Shown here: positions 1 to 7,680 of the stretch, piece after piece
Layout: every line of letters starts with the position of its first letter
Position numbering within the stretch: position 1 is the first letter of the stretch
Assembly: GCF_000286835.2 (NCBI RefSeq)
Contig: NZ_AJYD02000038.1
Coordinates: 2,108,546-2,172,545 of the forward strand
Length of the DNA stretch: 64,000 nt
Reading direction: 5' to 3'
From: Enterovibrio norvegicus FF-33
GTDB lineage: Bacteria; Pseudomonadota; Gammaproteobacteria; Enterobacterales; Vibrionaceae
The notes under the pieces: generated by a model
What the model was told of the DNA's origin: nothing
What the model saw: the letters and a program-made list of their open reading frames with translations, nothing else
Database searches by the model: none
Program-made: the position numbers and the translations under genes

Positions 1-1
1 C

Positions 2-3000
2 TACACCATCGATCCAGCTAAAGCCAACGCACTTAACGATAACCAAACCGAGCAAGAAGTGTTCACCCTGACCGCCTCGGACGGCACGGTGCAGCAAATT
101 ACCGTCGATGTGACTGGCGCAGATGACGCGGCGGTTATCACCGGTGATAGCACCGCAAGCATCACCGAAGATGTCGGGGCACAAACCGCGTCAGGTACCA
201 TCACGATCACCGATGCTGATACGGGTGACACCCCAACCATTCCAAATGGCACGTTGGCGGGTGAATATGGCTCGCTCACCTTAGTCGATGGCGCATGGAC
301 TTACACCGTTGATACTGATGCGGTGCAATCCCTCGGAGACGGTGATTCAGCCACTGACACCATCACGGTAACCGCCAGCGATGGCTCAACACAAGACATT
401 GTAATTTCATTAACAGGAACTGATGATGCGGCAGAAATATCTGGCACTGTAGTGGGCACGATTGACGCAGAGTCATTGACCAACACCCGAGAAGTGGGAG
501 AAAACCTGCTAGTAAACGGCAACTTTGAAAGTTTCGGCAATAACGAATCTGTAGAATGGACAACCCTGACATCTGAACAAATCCCTGGCTGGTATACGCC
601 AGATGGCGCCGTCATAGAAGTGCAGCAGGGAACGATGGATGGCGCACCGACTAACGCGAATAATAACTCCGTGATGGAGTTAGATGCCTATCACAACACC
701 ACAGTGCAACAAGACGTGAATGTCTCGGCACTGGCTCAAAATGGCGACTCGACACTGTCTCTTAGTTTTGACTATGCCAGTCGCCTTTCTAACACCAGTC
801 AGTTTGAAGTGACGGTGTTCGATCAAGATGGCAAGGTGCTGTTTACTCAGTTCTTTGACAATCAACAGGCCAATGATCATTACGAGAATGTCCAGGCGGA
901 TTTCTCACTGCCCAGTGGCACAGATTCGGTCACGCTCAGCATTTCAGGCCAAGGTGAATCGGACAGTATTGGCGCCCTCATTGACAACGTGTCACTAAAT
1001 CCAGTGACCTTTGACAACGCCTTGCTGACAACATCCGGCAGCATCACTATCTCTGACGTTGATGAGGGTGACTCGCCAGAATTTGAAAACACATCCATCA
1101 CAGGCACCTATGGCACATTGGTCTTGGTGGACGGACAGTGGACCTACACACTCGATCCTCAAAAATCTGCTGAACTTTCCGAAGGAGAAACCGCGCAAGA
1201 CGTTATCACACTCACGGCCAGTGATGGCACAACTCAAGACATCATCATTACCGTTTTAGGCGATAACGATGTATCGAGCATCATAGGCAATACGACTGGA
1301 GAAGTCATCGAAGGTAATGTCGGTGATGTTATTACTACCTCCGGCACGTTGACAGTGTCTGACATTGATAACGACGCTGCCACTATTCCAGACGGCACAC
1401 AAACTGGACAGTTTGGCACGCTGTCAATAGTGAATGGCGAATGGACATACACACTCAATAATGAAAAGGCAGACACGCTTAACGAAGACCAGAGCGCCAA
1501 TGACACCTTCACCGTCACCACGTCTGACGGTACCACACAAGACATTAACATCAATATCACTGGGTCTAACGATGCTGCAGTGCTTTCCGGTACATCAACA
1601 GCCTCCATCACCGATACGAGCGCTTCTTCTCAGAACGTCACGGTTGGTCGAGGAAGTGACGGTACGTGGGATGCCAGTAATGGCGATAACTTATACCTCA
1701 ATTTAAATAATGTGAATTCCGACGCTGCTTATAGCAACAGTGTGGGTTACTACGTGCTGGATGCAGGCGGTAATGTCGTTCGCGCAGCCATCATCTTTGA
1801 TAATGCGCATTCCACCAACGGCACCAGCGTCAACATCAACACGTCTGGCGGCGAGAAAGTCGGGCTGTTTATGATCCCAGATGGCGACAGCAAAGGCTTC
1901 AATGTCGGCAGCGTCAGCCTTAGTTTTGGTGGTAGCAGTGTAACGGCCTATCAAGGCGGCGCATCAAGTACCACTTTTGTCTCTGACTCCTCGAAAAATA
2001 GCGGTTACGACAACGAATACAATTCAGGCACTTATTCAGCGTGGGAAGACATTGCTGGGGGTGGGGACAGAGATCATAACGATGTCACCTTTTATGTCTC
2101 CGCTACACAGCAGCAAGAAAGTCCTATCACCGCCAGTGGTTCAGTGTCTGTCTCGGACGTGGATTCCGGCGACACGCCAACGTTGCCAAACACCACCGTT
2201 CAAGGCGAGTTTGGTTCGTTAACCATGACCAATGGCAACTGGACGTATACCTTTGACCCAGACAAAGCGTCAGCGATAGACGAAGAAACATTGGAAACCA
2301 TCGTCATCACAGATTCCGAAGGTGGCAAACATGAAATCGTGATTGCTATTCAAGGTACTGACGATGCGCCGATTGTGACCGGCGTATTCTCAGGCGCCGT
2401 GACCGAAGGCGATGCCGATGATGTGATTACGGTTAGTGGGACAATTTCAATTTCTGACGCTGATGCGGACGACTCACCAGACTTTGAGAACACGACGATT
2501 GACGGTCAATACGGTTCGTTAACGCTGGCAGATGGCGAATGGACTTACACGCTGGATCCAGTCAAATCTCAAGTACTGTCTGAAACCGACTTTGTACAGG
2601 ACACGATTACCCTTACCGCGACCGATGGCACAACGCAAAATGTGGTTATTTCGGTGACAGGCACTGATGATGCGCCGTTTGTGGTGGGAACAAATTCCGC
2701 CACCATTATCGCACCTGACTCAGCAACGCAGGATTACATAGACATCAACAATGGCTTTGTGCTCGGCGATGGCTATTCGTTCTCCGGTGGCGACATGCAG
2801 TACTACGGCAATGAACCGACACTAACGTTTAATGACTCAGGCTCGACCATCCGAATTTATGATACCGACAGCCGAATGGATGGTGATGCCTATTCAAACG
2901 AGTACGTTCAAGACTCATCACAAAAAGTGGAAATCAACGGCGTGCTATACACCGCCACCTATGATTATCAGCTTGATTACCAAGACAGCAGCGGCAACAT

Positions 3001-4060
3001 TTATTCTTTCGCCGTTCTCGATGTGGACTTAGATCGGGACGGCGGCTACGAATACGATGCCAACGAACAAGGAAAAGTGATTATCCAGATTGATGGTCCC
3101 ACTATCACACCGGGTATTTCAATGGAGTACATTCGTGATACACCCAACCAACCAAGCTCAATGTCATATTCCGACTTTGTCGATGGTGACGTTGCTTCGC
3201 TAGAGGCCCATGGCACATTATCAGTGCTAGATGTCGACGCCAATGATAGCCAAGCTGTATTTGCCGATACGACCGTCACTGGACAATACGGCTCACTGGA
3301 ATTGGTTGATGGAAATTGGACCTACACTCTCGACCCACGCTCAACACCGGCATTGGGCGACAACGATGCTATCACCGAAGTCATTACACTTACTGCAACC
3401 AACGGAGCACAAACAGAAGTCAATGTGACGATTGGAGGTTCAGAGAACGCGATTGCTAACGCCTCCCTGAGTGGGCTTAGCCAATCGCTGTCGGATGTCA
3501 TTTCACTCGATGATGTCACCTTCTCGGGCAGTGACAGCAATGACCGCATCGCAGGAAGCGACAGTGCTGATGTTCTGCTCGGTAATGCTGGGCACGATGT
3601 TATTTTAGGCGGCAGCGGCAATGACTTCATTGATGGAGGATTAGGCGATGATCTCATTCTTGGCGGGCAAGGCAATGATTTGATGGCGGGTGGCGCAGGG
3701 TCTGATACGTTTGCATTTCTCAATGGTGACCAAAGCACATCCAGCACCCCAACTGTCGATCATATTGCTGACTTCGACACCTCACAAGATGCCATTAACC
3801 TGTCTGACTTAATGCAAACTGAACCATCTGATACCCTCGAAAGCTTTTTGTCATTAATTGATGATGGCGAGGGTAACGCAATGTTGAACATCGCTAGCCA
3901 AGGAGACGGCAACGTCGACCAACAAGTTGTATTCGATAACATGAGTGTGGAAGACATGGCATCCGCCTATAGCGTCGACATATCCGGCATGACATCAGAG
4001 CAAGTCAGCACCTCGGTCATTGATGCGATGATCATGCAAAGCAAGATGATCATTGATTAG
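2..4060 (+). CDS. C-terminal part of a giant VCBS/RTX adhesin secreted by a type I system (5' end outside the window)
   Basis: The reading frame is open from the first base, so the gene starts upstream; the GTG at 59 is not a real start. About 1350 residues are visible. Six full VCBS repeats of about 100 residues are seen, each with a core like G(S/T)L...(D/N)G.WTYT.D (near 270, 1110, 1420, 2210, 2515 and 3290), plus the tail of another at the edge. Three other modules interrupt the array: a jelly-roll/DUF642-like segment (about 480-1000), a DUF4114-like segment with the WEDIAGGGDRDHNDV signature (about 1640-2100) and a segment I do not recognise (about 2700-3170). Nonapeptide calcium-binding RTX repeats follow (about 3530-3710), then a T1SS VCA0849-type C-terminal secretion domain. 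Known family role: surface adhesion and biofilm formation after export by an ABC/MFP/TolC system, none of which is visible here. A strong terminator follows the stop codon. Confidence 0.9.
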   Translation, partial: YTIDPAKANALNDNQTEQEVFTLTASDGTVQQITVDVTGADDAAVITGDSTASITEDVGAQTASGTITITDADTGDTPTIPNGTLAGEYGSLTLVDGAWTYTVDTDAVQSLGDGDSATDTITVTASDGSTQDIVISLTGTDDAAEISGTVVGTIDAESLTNTREVGENLLVNGNFESFGNNESVEWTTLTSEQIPGWYTPDGAVIEVQQGTMDGAPTNANNNSVMELDAYHNTTVQQDVNVSALAQNGDSTLSLSFDYASRLSNTSQFEVTVFDQDGKVLFTQFFDNQQANDHYENVQADFSLPSGTDSVTLSISGQGESDSIGALIDNVSLNPVTFDNALLTTSGSITISDVDEGDSPEFENTSITGTYGTLVLVDGQWTYTLDPQKSAELSEGETAQDVITLTASDGTTQDIIITVLGDNDVSSIIGNTTGEVIEGNVGDVITTSGTLTVSDIDNDAATIPDGTQTGQFGTLSIVNGEWTYTLNNEKADTLNEDQSANDTFTVTTSDGTTQDININITGSNDAAVLSGTSTASITDTSASSQNVTVGRGSDGTWDASNGDNLYLNLNNVNSDAAYSNSVGYYVLDAGGNVVRAAIIFDNAHSTNGTSVNINTSGGEKVGLFMIPDGDSKGFNVGSVSLSFGGSSVTAYQGGASSTTFVSDSSKNSGYDNEYNSGTYSAWEDIAGGGDRDHNDVTFYVSATQQQESPITASGSVSVSDVDSGDTPTLPNTTVQGEFGSLTMTNGNWTYTFDPDKASAIDEETLETIVITDSEGGKHEIVIAIQGTDDAPIVTGVFSGAVTEGDADDVITVSGTISISDADADDSPDFENTTIDGQYGSLTLADGEWTYTLDPVKSQVLSETDFVQDTITLTATDGTTQNVVISVTGTDDAPFVVGTNSATIIAPDSATQDYIDINNGFVLGDGYSFSGGDMQYYGNEPTLTFNDSGSTIRIYDTDSRMDGDAYSNEYVQDSSQKVEINGVLYTATYDYQLDYQDSSGNIYSFAVLDVDLDRDGGYEYDANEQGKVIIQIDGPTITPGISMEYIRDTPNQPSSMSYSDFVDGDVASLEAHGTLSVLDVDANDSQAVFADTTVTGQYGSLELVDGNWTYTLDPRSTPALGDNDAITEVITLTATNGAQTEVNVTIGGSENAIANASLSGLSQSLSDVISLDDVTFSGSDSNDRIAGSDSADVLLGNAGHDVILGGSGNDFIDGGLGDDLILGGQGNDLMAGGAGSDTFAFLNGDQSTSSTPTVDHIADFDTSQDAINLSDLMQTEPSDTLESFLSLIDDGEGNAMLNIASQGDGNVDQQVVFDNMSVEDMASAYSVDISGMTSEQVSTSVIDAMIMQSKMIID

Positions 4061-4101
4061 CCTAAAATAACAATAAGCCCAAGAGTCTTGCGCTAAGCCT
4101 T

Positions 4102-4130
4102 TGCCAGTCAGTTCGCTGACTGGCATTTTT
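4102..4130 (+). terminator. Rho-independent terminator after the adhesin
   Basis: A perfect 10-bp stem (4102-4111 with 4116-4125) closes a TTCG tetraloop and is followed by five T. It lies 41 bases after the adhesin stop and ends adhesin transcription. Confidence 0.9.
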
Positions 4131-4233
4131 TATTACATTATCCTAACCTACCGCTCGCAAAAATTGCGCTATAATCTCACTCCTTAATTTTCCAGCTGAG
4201 CCGAAGCTCGCTGACAAAAAGTGATGAACAAAC

Positions 4234-4863
4234 ATGAAACTAACACGATTTCTTTTGCCTCTTTTTGCCGCTATTGCCTTGACTGCTTGCAGCGATGACT
4301 CGCCGTCTACTTCTGAAAAATACTCCACGTTAGATGTGCCTGTTCAAGTGGCAAACTTACCGGTTGTGACTGAAGTATTTAGCCTCTCATGCGGTCATTG
4401 CCGCTCTATGGAAAGTGCTATCCCCGCCATTGAAGCGGCTGCCGATGTGAATATTGGTAAAGCGCATGTTACCTTCAATGAAAGTGCCACTTTCTCGGCT
4501 CTTATCTATTACGCCGCCGTCACTCAAACGGAAGGCAAACCATCTGAAGAGCTGGTTGAAGCATTGTTTAAGTATGTCCAAGAAGGGCAAACAGATGACG
4601 CTGAAGAAAACAAAGCGCAGTTGGGCAAGGTGTTTAAAGAGTTTGGTCTGACTAGCCCATATGATCTGAATGAAACACAACAAGCCGAGCTTTTTAGCGC
4701 GCTAGAACGTGCTGATGAAATCACAACAGAAGCTGGCATTGTGTCAGTACCCACTTTCCTTGTTAACGGCAAATACATCGTCAATACCAGTGCTCATGAT
4801 AGCGCTGAGGATTTGGCTGCAACATTGAAAATGCTAATGAAAAAAGATAACCAAACGAATTGA
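4234..4863 (+). CDS. DsbA-family thiol:disulfide oxidoreductase, predicted lipoprotein
   Basis: A protein of 209 residues. The N terminus carries a lipoprotein signal ending in the lipobox LTAC (Cys at about residue 19), so it should be anchored in the membrane facing the periplasm. A thioredoxin fold is indicated by the active-site motif CGHC (about residues 53-56) and the cis-proline motif VPT before FLVNGKYIV. The region between holds the helical insertion usual in DsbA. Known family role: formation or isomerisation of disulfide bonds in exported proteins. No DsbB partner is nearby, so the substrate and redox partner are unknown. It sits alone between two hairpins and so is probably monocistronic. 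The lipid anchor sets it apart from the soluble housekeeping DsbA. Confidence 0.85.
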   Translation: MKLTRFLLPLFAAIALTACSDDSPSTSEKYSTLDVPVQVANLPVVTEVFSLSCGHCRSMESAIPAIEAAADVNIGKAHVTFNESATFSALIYYAAVTQTEGKPSEELVEALFKYVQEGQTDDAEENKAQLGKVFKEFGLTSPYDLNETQQAELFSALERADEITTEAGIVSVPTFLVNGKYIVNTSAHDSAEDLAATLKMLMKKDNQTN

Positions 4864-4872
4864 ACCAGCGAG

Positions 4873-4899
4873 CCTAGCCTCTGACGATCAGAGGCTAGG
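4873..4899 (+). terminator. Hairpin after the DsbA-like gene
   Basis: A perfect 12-bp stem (4873-4884 with 4888-4899) with a 3-base loop, ten bases after the stop codon. No T-run follows, so it may act as a weak terminator or as a 3' stabiliser. Confidence 0.55.
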
Positions 4900-4932
4900 T
4901 TATGCAAAGTAGATAATTTTCAAGGAGAGAAG

Positions 4933-5241
4933 ATGATTCTAGAAGTCGCCATACTCAATGTCATACCCGGACAAGAAGCCGACTTTGAAGCAGCTTTTGC
5001 CAAGGCACAAGCCATTATCGCGTCACAACGCGGTTATATCAGCCATGATGTACGACGCTGTATGGAACAGATGAATCGCTATGTGCTGTTGGTGAATTGG
5101 GAAACACTGGAAGACCATACTGAGGGCTTTAGGCAATCAGAAGGCTATTTGGAATGGAAAGCCTTGCTTCATCATTTCTATGACCCGTTTCCGACGGTCG
5201 AACACTACGAATCAGTAAAAACCCTACAACCTATCCCATAA
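4933..5241 (+). CDS. Antibiotic biosynthesis monooxygenase (ABM) domain protein
   Basis: A protein of 102 residues with a good ribosome site (AAGGAGA) before ATG. It matches the small ferredoxin-like ABM fold: an N-terminal strand with a P-G-x-E turn (VIPGQEADFE), a helix, the central GYISHDVRR strand and the hydrophobic LLVNWETLEDH strand, ending in a helix around FRQSEGYLEWKALLHHFYD. Members act as dimers, as small quinol or heme mono-oxygenases or simply as stress-related proteins of unknown substrate. Context gives no pathway: it stands alone between two hairpins. I cannot name a substrate. Confidence 0.75.
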   Translation: MILEVAILNVIPGQEADFEAAFAKAQAIIASQRGYISHDVRRCMEQMNRYVLLVNWETLEDHTEGFRQSEGYLEWKALLHHFYDPFPTVEHYESVKTLQPIP

Positions 5242-5266
5242 AAAAACGGCGCATTGCGCCGTTTTT
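5242..5266. terminator. Bidirectional terminator between the ABM gene and metC
   Basis: An 11-bp perfect stem (5242-5252 with 5256-5266) has A-rich and T-rich outer arms, so it has a T-run on both strands. It can end the ABM gene (plus) and metC (minus), which converge here. Confidence 0.85.
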
Positions 5267-5315
5267 GTGTTTTCTCGGAATGCGTTACGCTTCGTTCGTT
5301 TACCGCATGCCTCAA

Positions 5316-6503
5316 TCAGGCAATGCGTTCAAAACCTGCTTGCAGATCGGCAATCAAATCGTCAATGTCTTCCAGACCAATATGCACGCGTACTAACGTA
5401 CCTTCAAAATCAACAGGCCCAGCTGGGCGAATGGCATTGAGCTCTTCGGGTTGGTTTGCCAGAATCAAAGACTCATACCCGCCCCATGAATACGCCATGC
5501 TGAAATGCGTGAAGTTATCCAAATACTCAGCGATTTGTTCATCAGTCAGCTTCTTGTTCAACACGAACGAGAACAAACCACAGCTTCCAGAAAAATCGCG
5601 CAGATAGTTTTCATGCCCGATTGCTTCAGGCAATGCAGGATGATTGACTCGCGCCACTTCAGGGCGTTCACTCAACCACGCTGCAACGGCTGTGCTGCTT
5701 TCGTGATGTTGTTTAAGACGAATACCTAAGGTGCGAAGGCCACGAGATGCCATGTAAGCTGTATCGGCATCAACCATTTGTCCCATCAAGTAGGAACGTT
5801 CACGAAGACGCTCCCAACAACGTGAATTGGCCACCGCGGTTCCAATCATGGCATCAGAATGACCGACGATATATTTGGTGCCCGCTTGAATCGAAATATC
5901 AATGTCATGCTCAAACGCATTGAACAACACACCAGCAGCCCAGGTGTTATCAATCATGATCACAACGTCTGCGTTAACCGCCCGAACAGCATTGACGATC
6001 GCAGGGATATTTGGCACTTCCATGGTAATGGAATTCGGCACTTCTAAAAACACCACCGAGGTGTTTGGCGTCATCAGCGTTGCCACATCCGCGCCACGCA
6101 TTGGATCATAATAAGTGGTCGATATACCCATGTCGGCTAGTATCGTGTTGCAAAAACCCTGAGTTGGCTCATAAGCGCCACCTGTCATCAATACGTGATC
6201 GCCAGATTTCACAAACGACAGCATGCTGTTAGCAATGGCCGCGGCACCACAAGGGTACAATACACAGCCCGCACCGCCTTCTAGCTCTGTCATAGCATCT
6301 TGGAAGGCAAAGTGAGTCAGCGTGCCGCGACGACCATAAAATAACCCTCGTTCACCCCGTTGCTTAGTCGCCAATTTCTTCTGCTCGACGGAATCAAAAA
6401 CAATTGACGATGCGCGTTGAATCACGCTGTTAACGCTGCCATGGCAATATTCTTTTTTTCGACCTGCCGACACTAACTTTGTGTTCAGTTTTTCTGATGA
6501 CAT
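5316..6503 (-). CDS. metC: Cystathionine beta-lyase (PLP enzyme of methionine synthesis)
   Basis: Cleaves cystathionine to homocysteine, pyruvate and ammonia in the cytoplasm. The protein has 395 residues from the chosen start, the usual size for the Cys/Met metabolism PLP family. Visible motifs are GRRGTLT near residue 60, the [10 protein letters not shown] phosphate-binding segment, IDNTWAAG (PLP-ring Asp) and the Schiff-base lysine in [11 protein letters not shown]. The sequence resembles enterobacterial MetC more than MetB or MalY. The ATG at 6503 was chosen over the one at 6524 because AAGGAAA lies seven bases before it. It is monocistronic, ending at a bidirectional terminator; no clear MetJ box was recognised upstream. 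Confidence 0.9.
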   Translation of the reverse strand: MSSEKLNTKLVSAGRKKEYCHGSVNSVIQRASSIVFDSVEQKKLATKQRGERGLFYGRRGTLTHFAFQDAMTELEGGAGCVLYPCGAAAIANSMLSFVKSGDHVLMTGGAYEPTQGFCNTILADMGISTTYYDPMRGADVATLMTPNTSVVFLEVPNSITMEVPNIPAIVNAVRAVNADVVIMIDNTWAAGVLFNAFEHDIDISIQAGTKYIVGHSDAMIGTAVANSRCWERLRERSYLMGQMVDADTAYMASRGLRTLGIRLKQHHESSTAVAAWLSERPEVARVNHPALPEAIGHENYLRDFSGSCGLFSFVLNKKLTDEQIAEYLDNFTHFSMAYSWGGYESLILANQPEELNAIRPAGPVDFEGTLVRVHIGLEDIDDLIADLQAGFERIA

Positions 6504-6771
6504 GAAATTTCCTTTTTCAACCAAGCCTACCTTCGTTTAGCAAGCTCAGTACGACCAATTTTCCTGCTAGCCCCAAAGGTTACCGCAGAACTTTACGTTT
6601 TGCAGCGCCTAATCATCACGCATGAAAAAAAGGATAACTCATGCGATGTGGGCGGCAAAAAAAGTCACAATACTGGTCAAATCACACACTGAGCCATTAG
6701 CCCTATAATTCACACACCAAAAGGCGCAAAAAAGAGACACTGTACTACATTTAAGATACATCTATTTTGGG

Positions 6772-7659
6772 ATGATATTTGCAATGAGATCAATCAGTAA
6801 ACATCAGCATATTTCAACAACGCGATGGCATATTGTCTTGCTGTCAGCGGTGATCGTCTGGATTGCAATGACAACATCAGCACATTCGGCTGAGCAAGGG
6901 AACGCGTCAAACCCGCTGGTGTTTGGTATTGTGCCGCAACAATCTTCCGCCAAGCTTATTCGCGACTGGAGTCCTGTAATGCGGCAAGTCAGTGAGCTAT
7001 CTGGCTTGAAAATTCGCTTCGCAACCGCCCCCAATATTCCTGAGTTTGAAAAAAGACTCGCCGCCGGGGATTACCATATCGCCTATATGAATCCTTACCA
7101 TTTTACGGTGTTCAACCAATCCCCTGGCTATCAGGCGATTGCCCATGCAAAGGGCAAACGTATCAAAGGCATATTAGTGGTTGGCAAAGATGCAAAGGTC
7201 ACTTCGTTAAAAGACTTGGATGGAAAAAACGTTGCCTTTCCCGCCCCTGCCGCGTTTGCAGCCACCTTACTGACACAAGCAGCCTTAAAAAACGAAGGGG
7301 TCACATTTAAACCCCATTATGTCGGCTCTCACGATTCTGCCTATTTGGCCGTTGCGGATGGTCTGTTTGATGCGGGCGGCGGCATTGTTCGCACATTGGG
7401 CGCGACACCTGACAATACAAAGAAAAACCTCAACGTACTTTTCACCACAGAGGGATTCACACCGCACGCGATTGCTACCCATCCTTCACTTCCAGATGAA
7501 ACCCAACAACGCTTACAAGCCGCATTTGTTACCCTCGCAGAAACGCCAGAAGGCTTGGAAGCGCTTAAAGCCCTCAATATAAGAGGATTTCAATCCGCGA
7601 GCGACGCAGATTGGGATGATGTTCGAGCGCTAAACATTTCGGTCATTAACCCTGGCTAA
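6772..7659 (+). CDS. PhnD-like periplasmic phosphate/phosphonate-type binding protein, likely sensor partner of the next kinase
   Basis: A protein of 295 residues with a hydrophobic N-terminal segment (about 20-38) ending in an Ala-rich signal cleavage region. The mature part has the PhnD family pattern: FGIVPQQ strand, the YHIAYMNPYHF segment, VGKDAKVTSLKDLDGKNVAFPAP and the GSHDSAYLAVADGLFDAGG lobe-crossing region. PhnD proteins normally bind phosphonates or phosphite for an ABC importer. Here there is no permease or ATPase; instead a hybrid histidine kinase starts 21 bases later. I infer that this protein feeds ligand information to that kinase, as TorT does for TorS. The start could also be the ATG at 6784. 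Confidence 0.85.
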   Translation: MIFAMRSISKHQHISTTRWHIVLLSAVIVWIAMTTSAHSAEQGNASNPLVFGIVPQQSSAKLIRDWSPVMRQVSELSGLKIRFATAPNIPEFEKRLAAGDYHIAYMNPYHFTVFNQSPGYQAIAHAKGKRIKGILVVGKDAKVTSLKDLDGKNVAFPAPAAFAATLLTQAALKNEGVTFKPHYVGSHDSAYLAVADGLFDAGGGIVRTLGATPDNTKKNLNVLFTTEGFTPHAIATHPSLPDETQQRLQAAFVTLAETPEGLEALKALNIRGFQSASDADWDDVRALNISVINPG

Positions 7660-7680
7660 TGTTAATAGGGCACCACATCA

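Noticed and set aside
2-3500. Regular repeats about 300 bases apart that might suggest a repeat array
   Set aside because: They are diverged protein-level VCBS repeats in one open frame, not CRISPR or DNA-level tandem repeats.
6619-6645. 7-bp inverted repeat (CGCATGA / TCATGCG) between metC and the PhnD-like gene
   Set aside because: Short arms and a 13-base A-rich spacer; it does not match a MetJ or Pho box and cannot be assigned.
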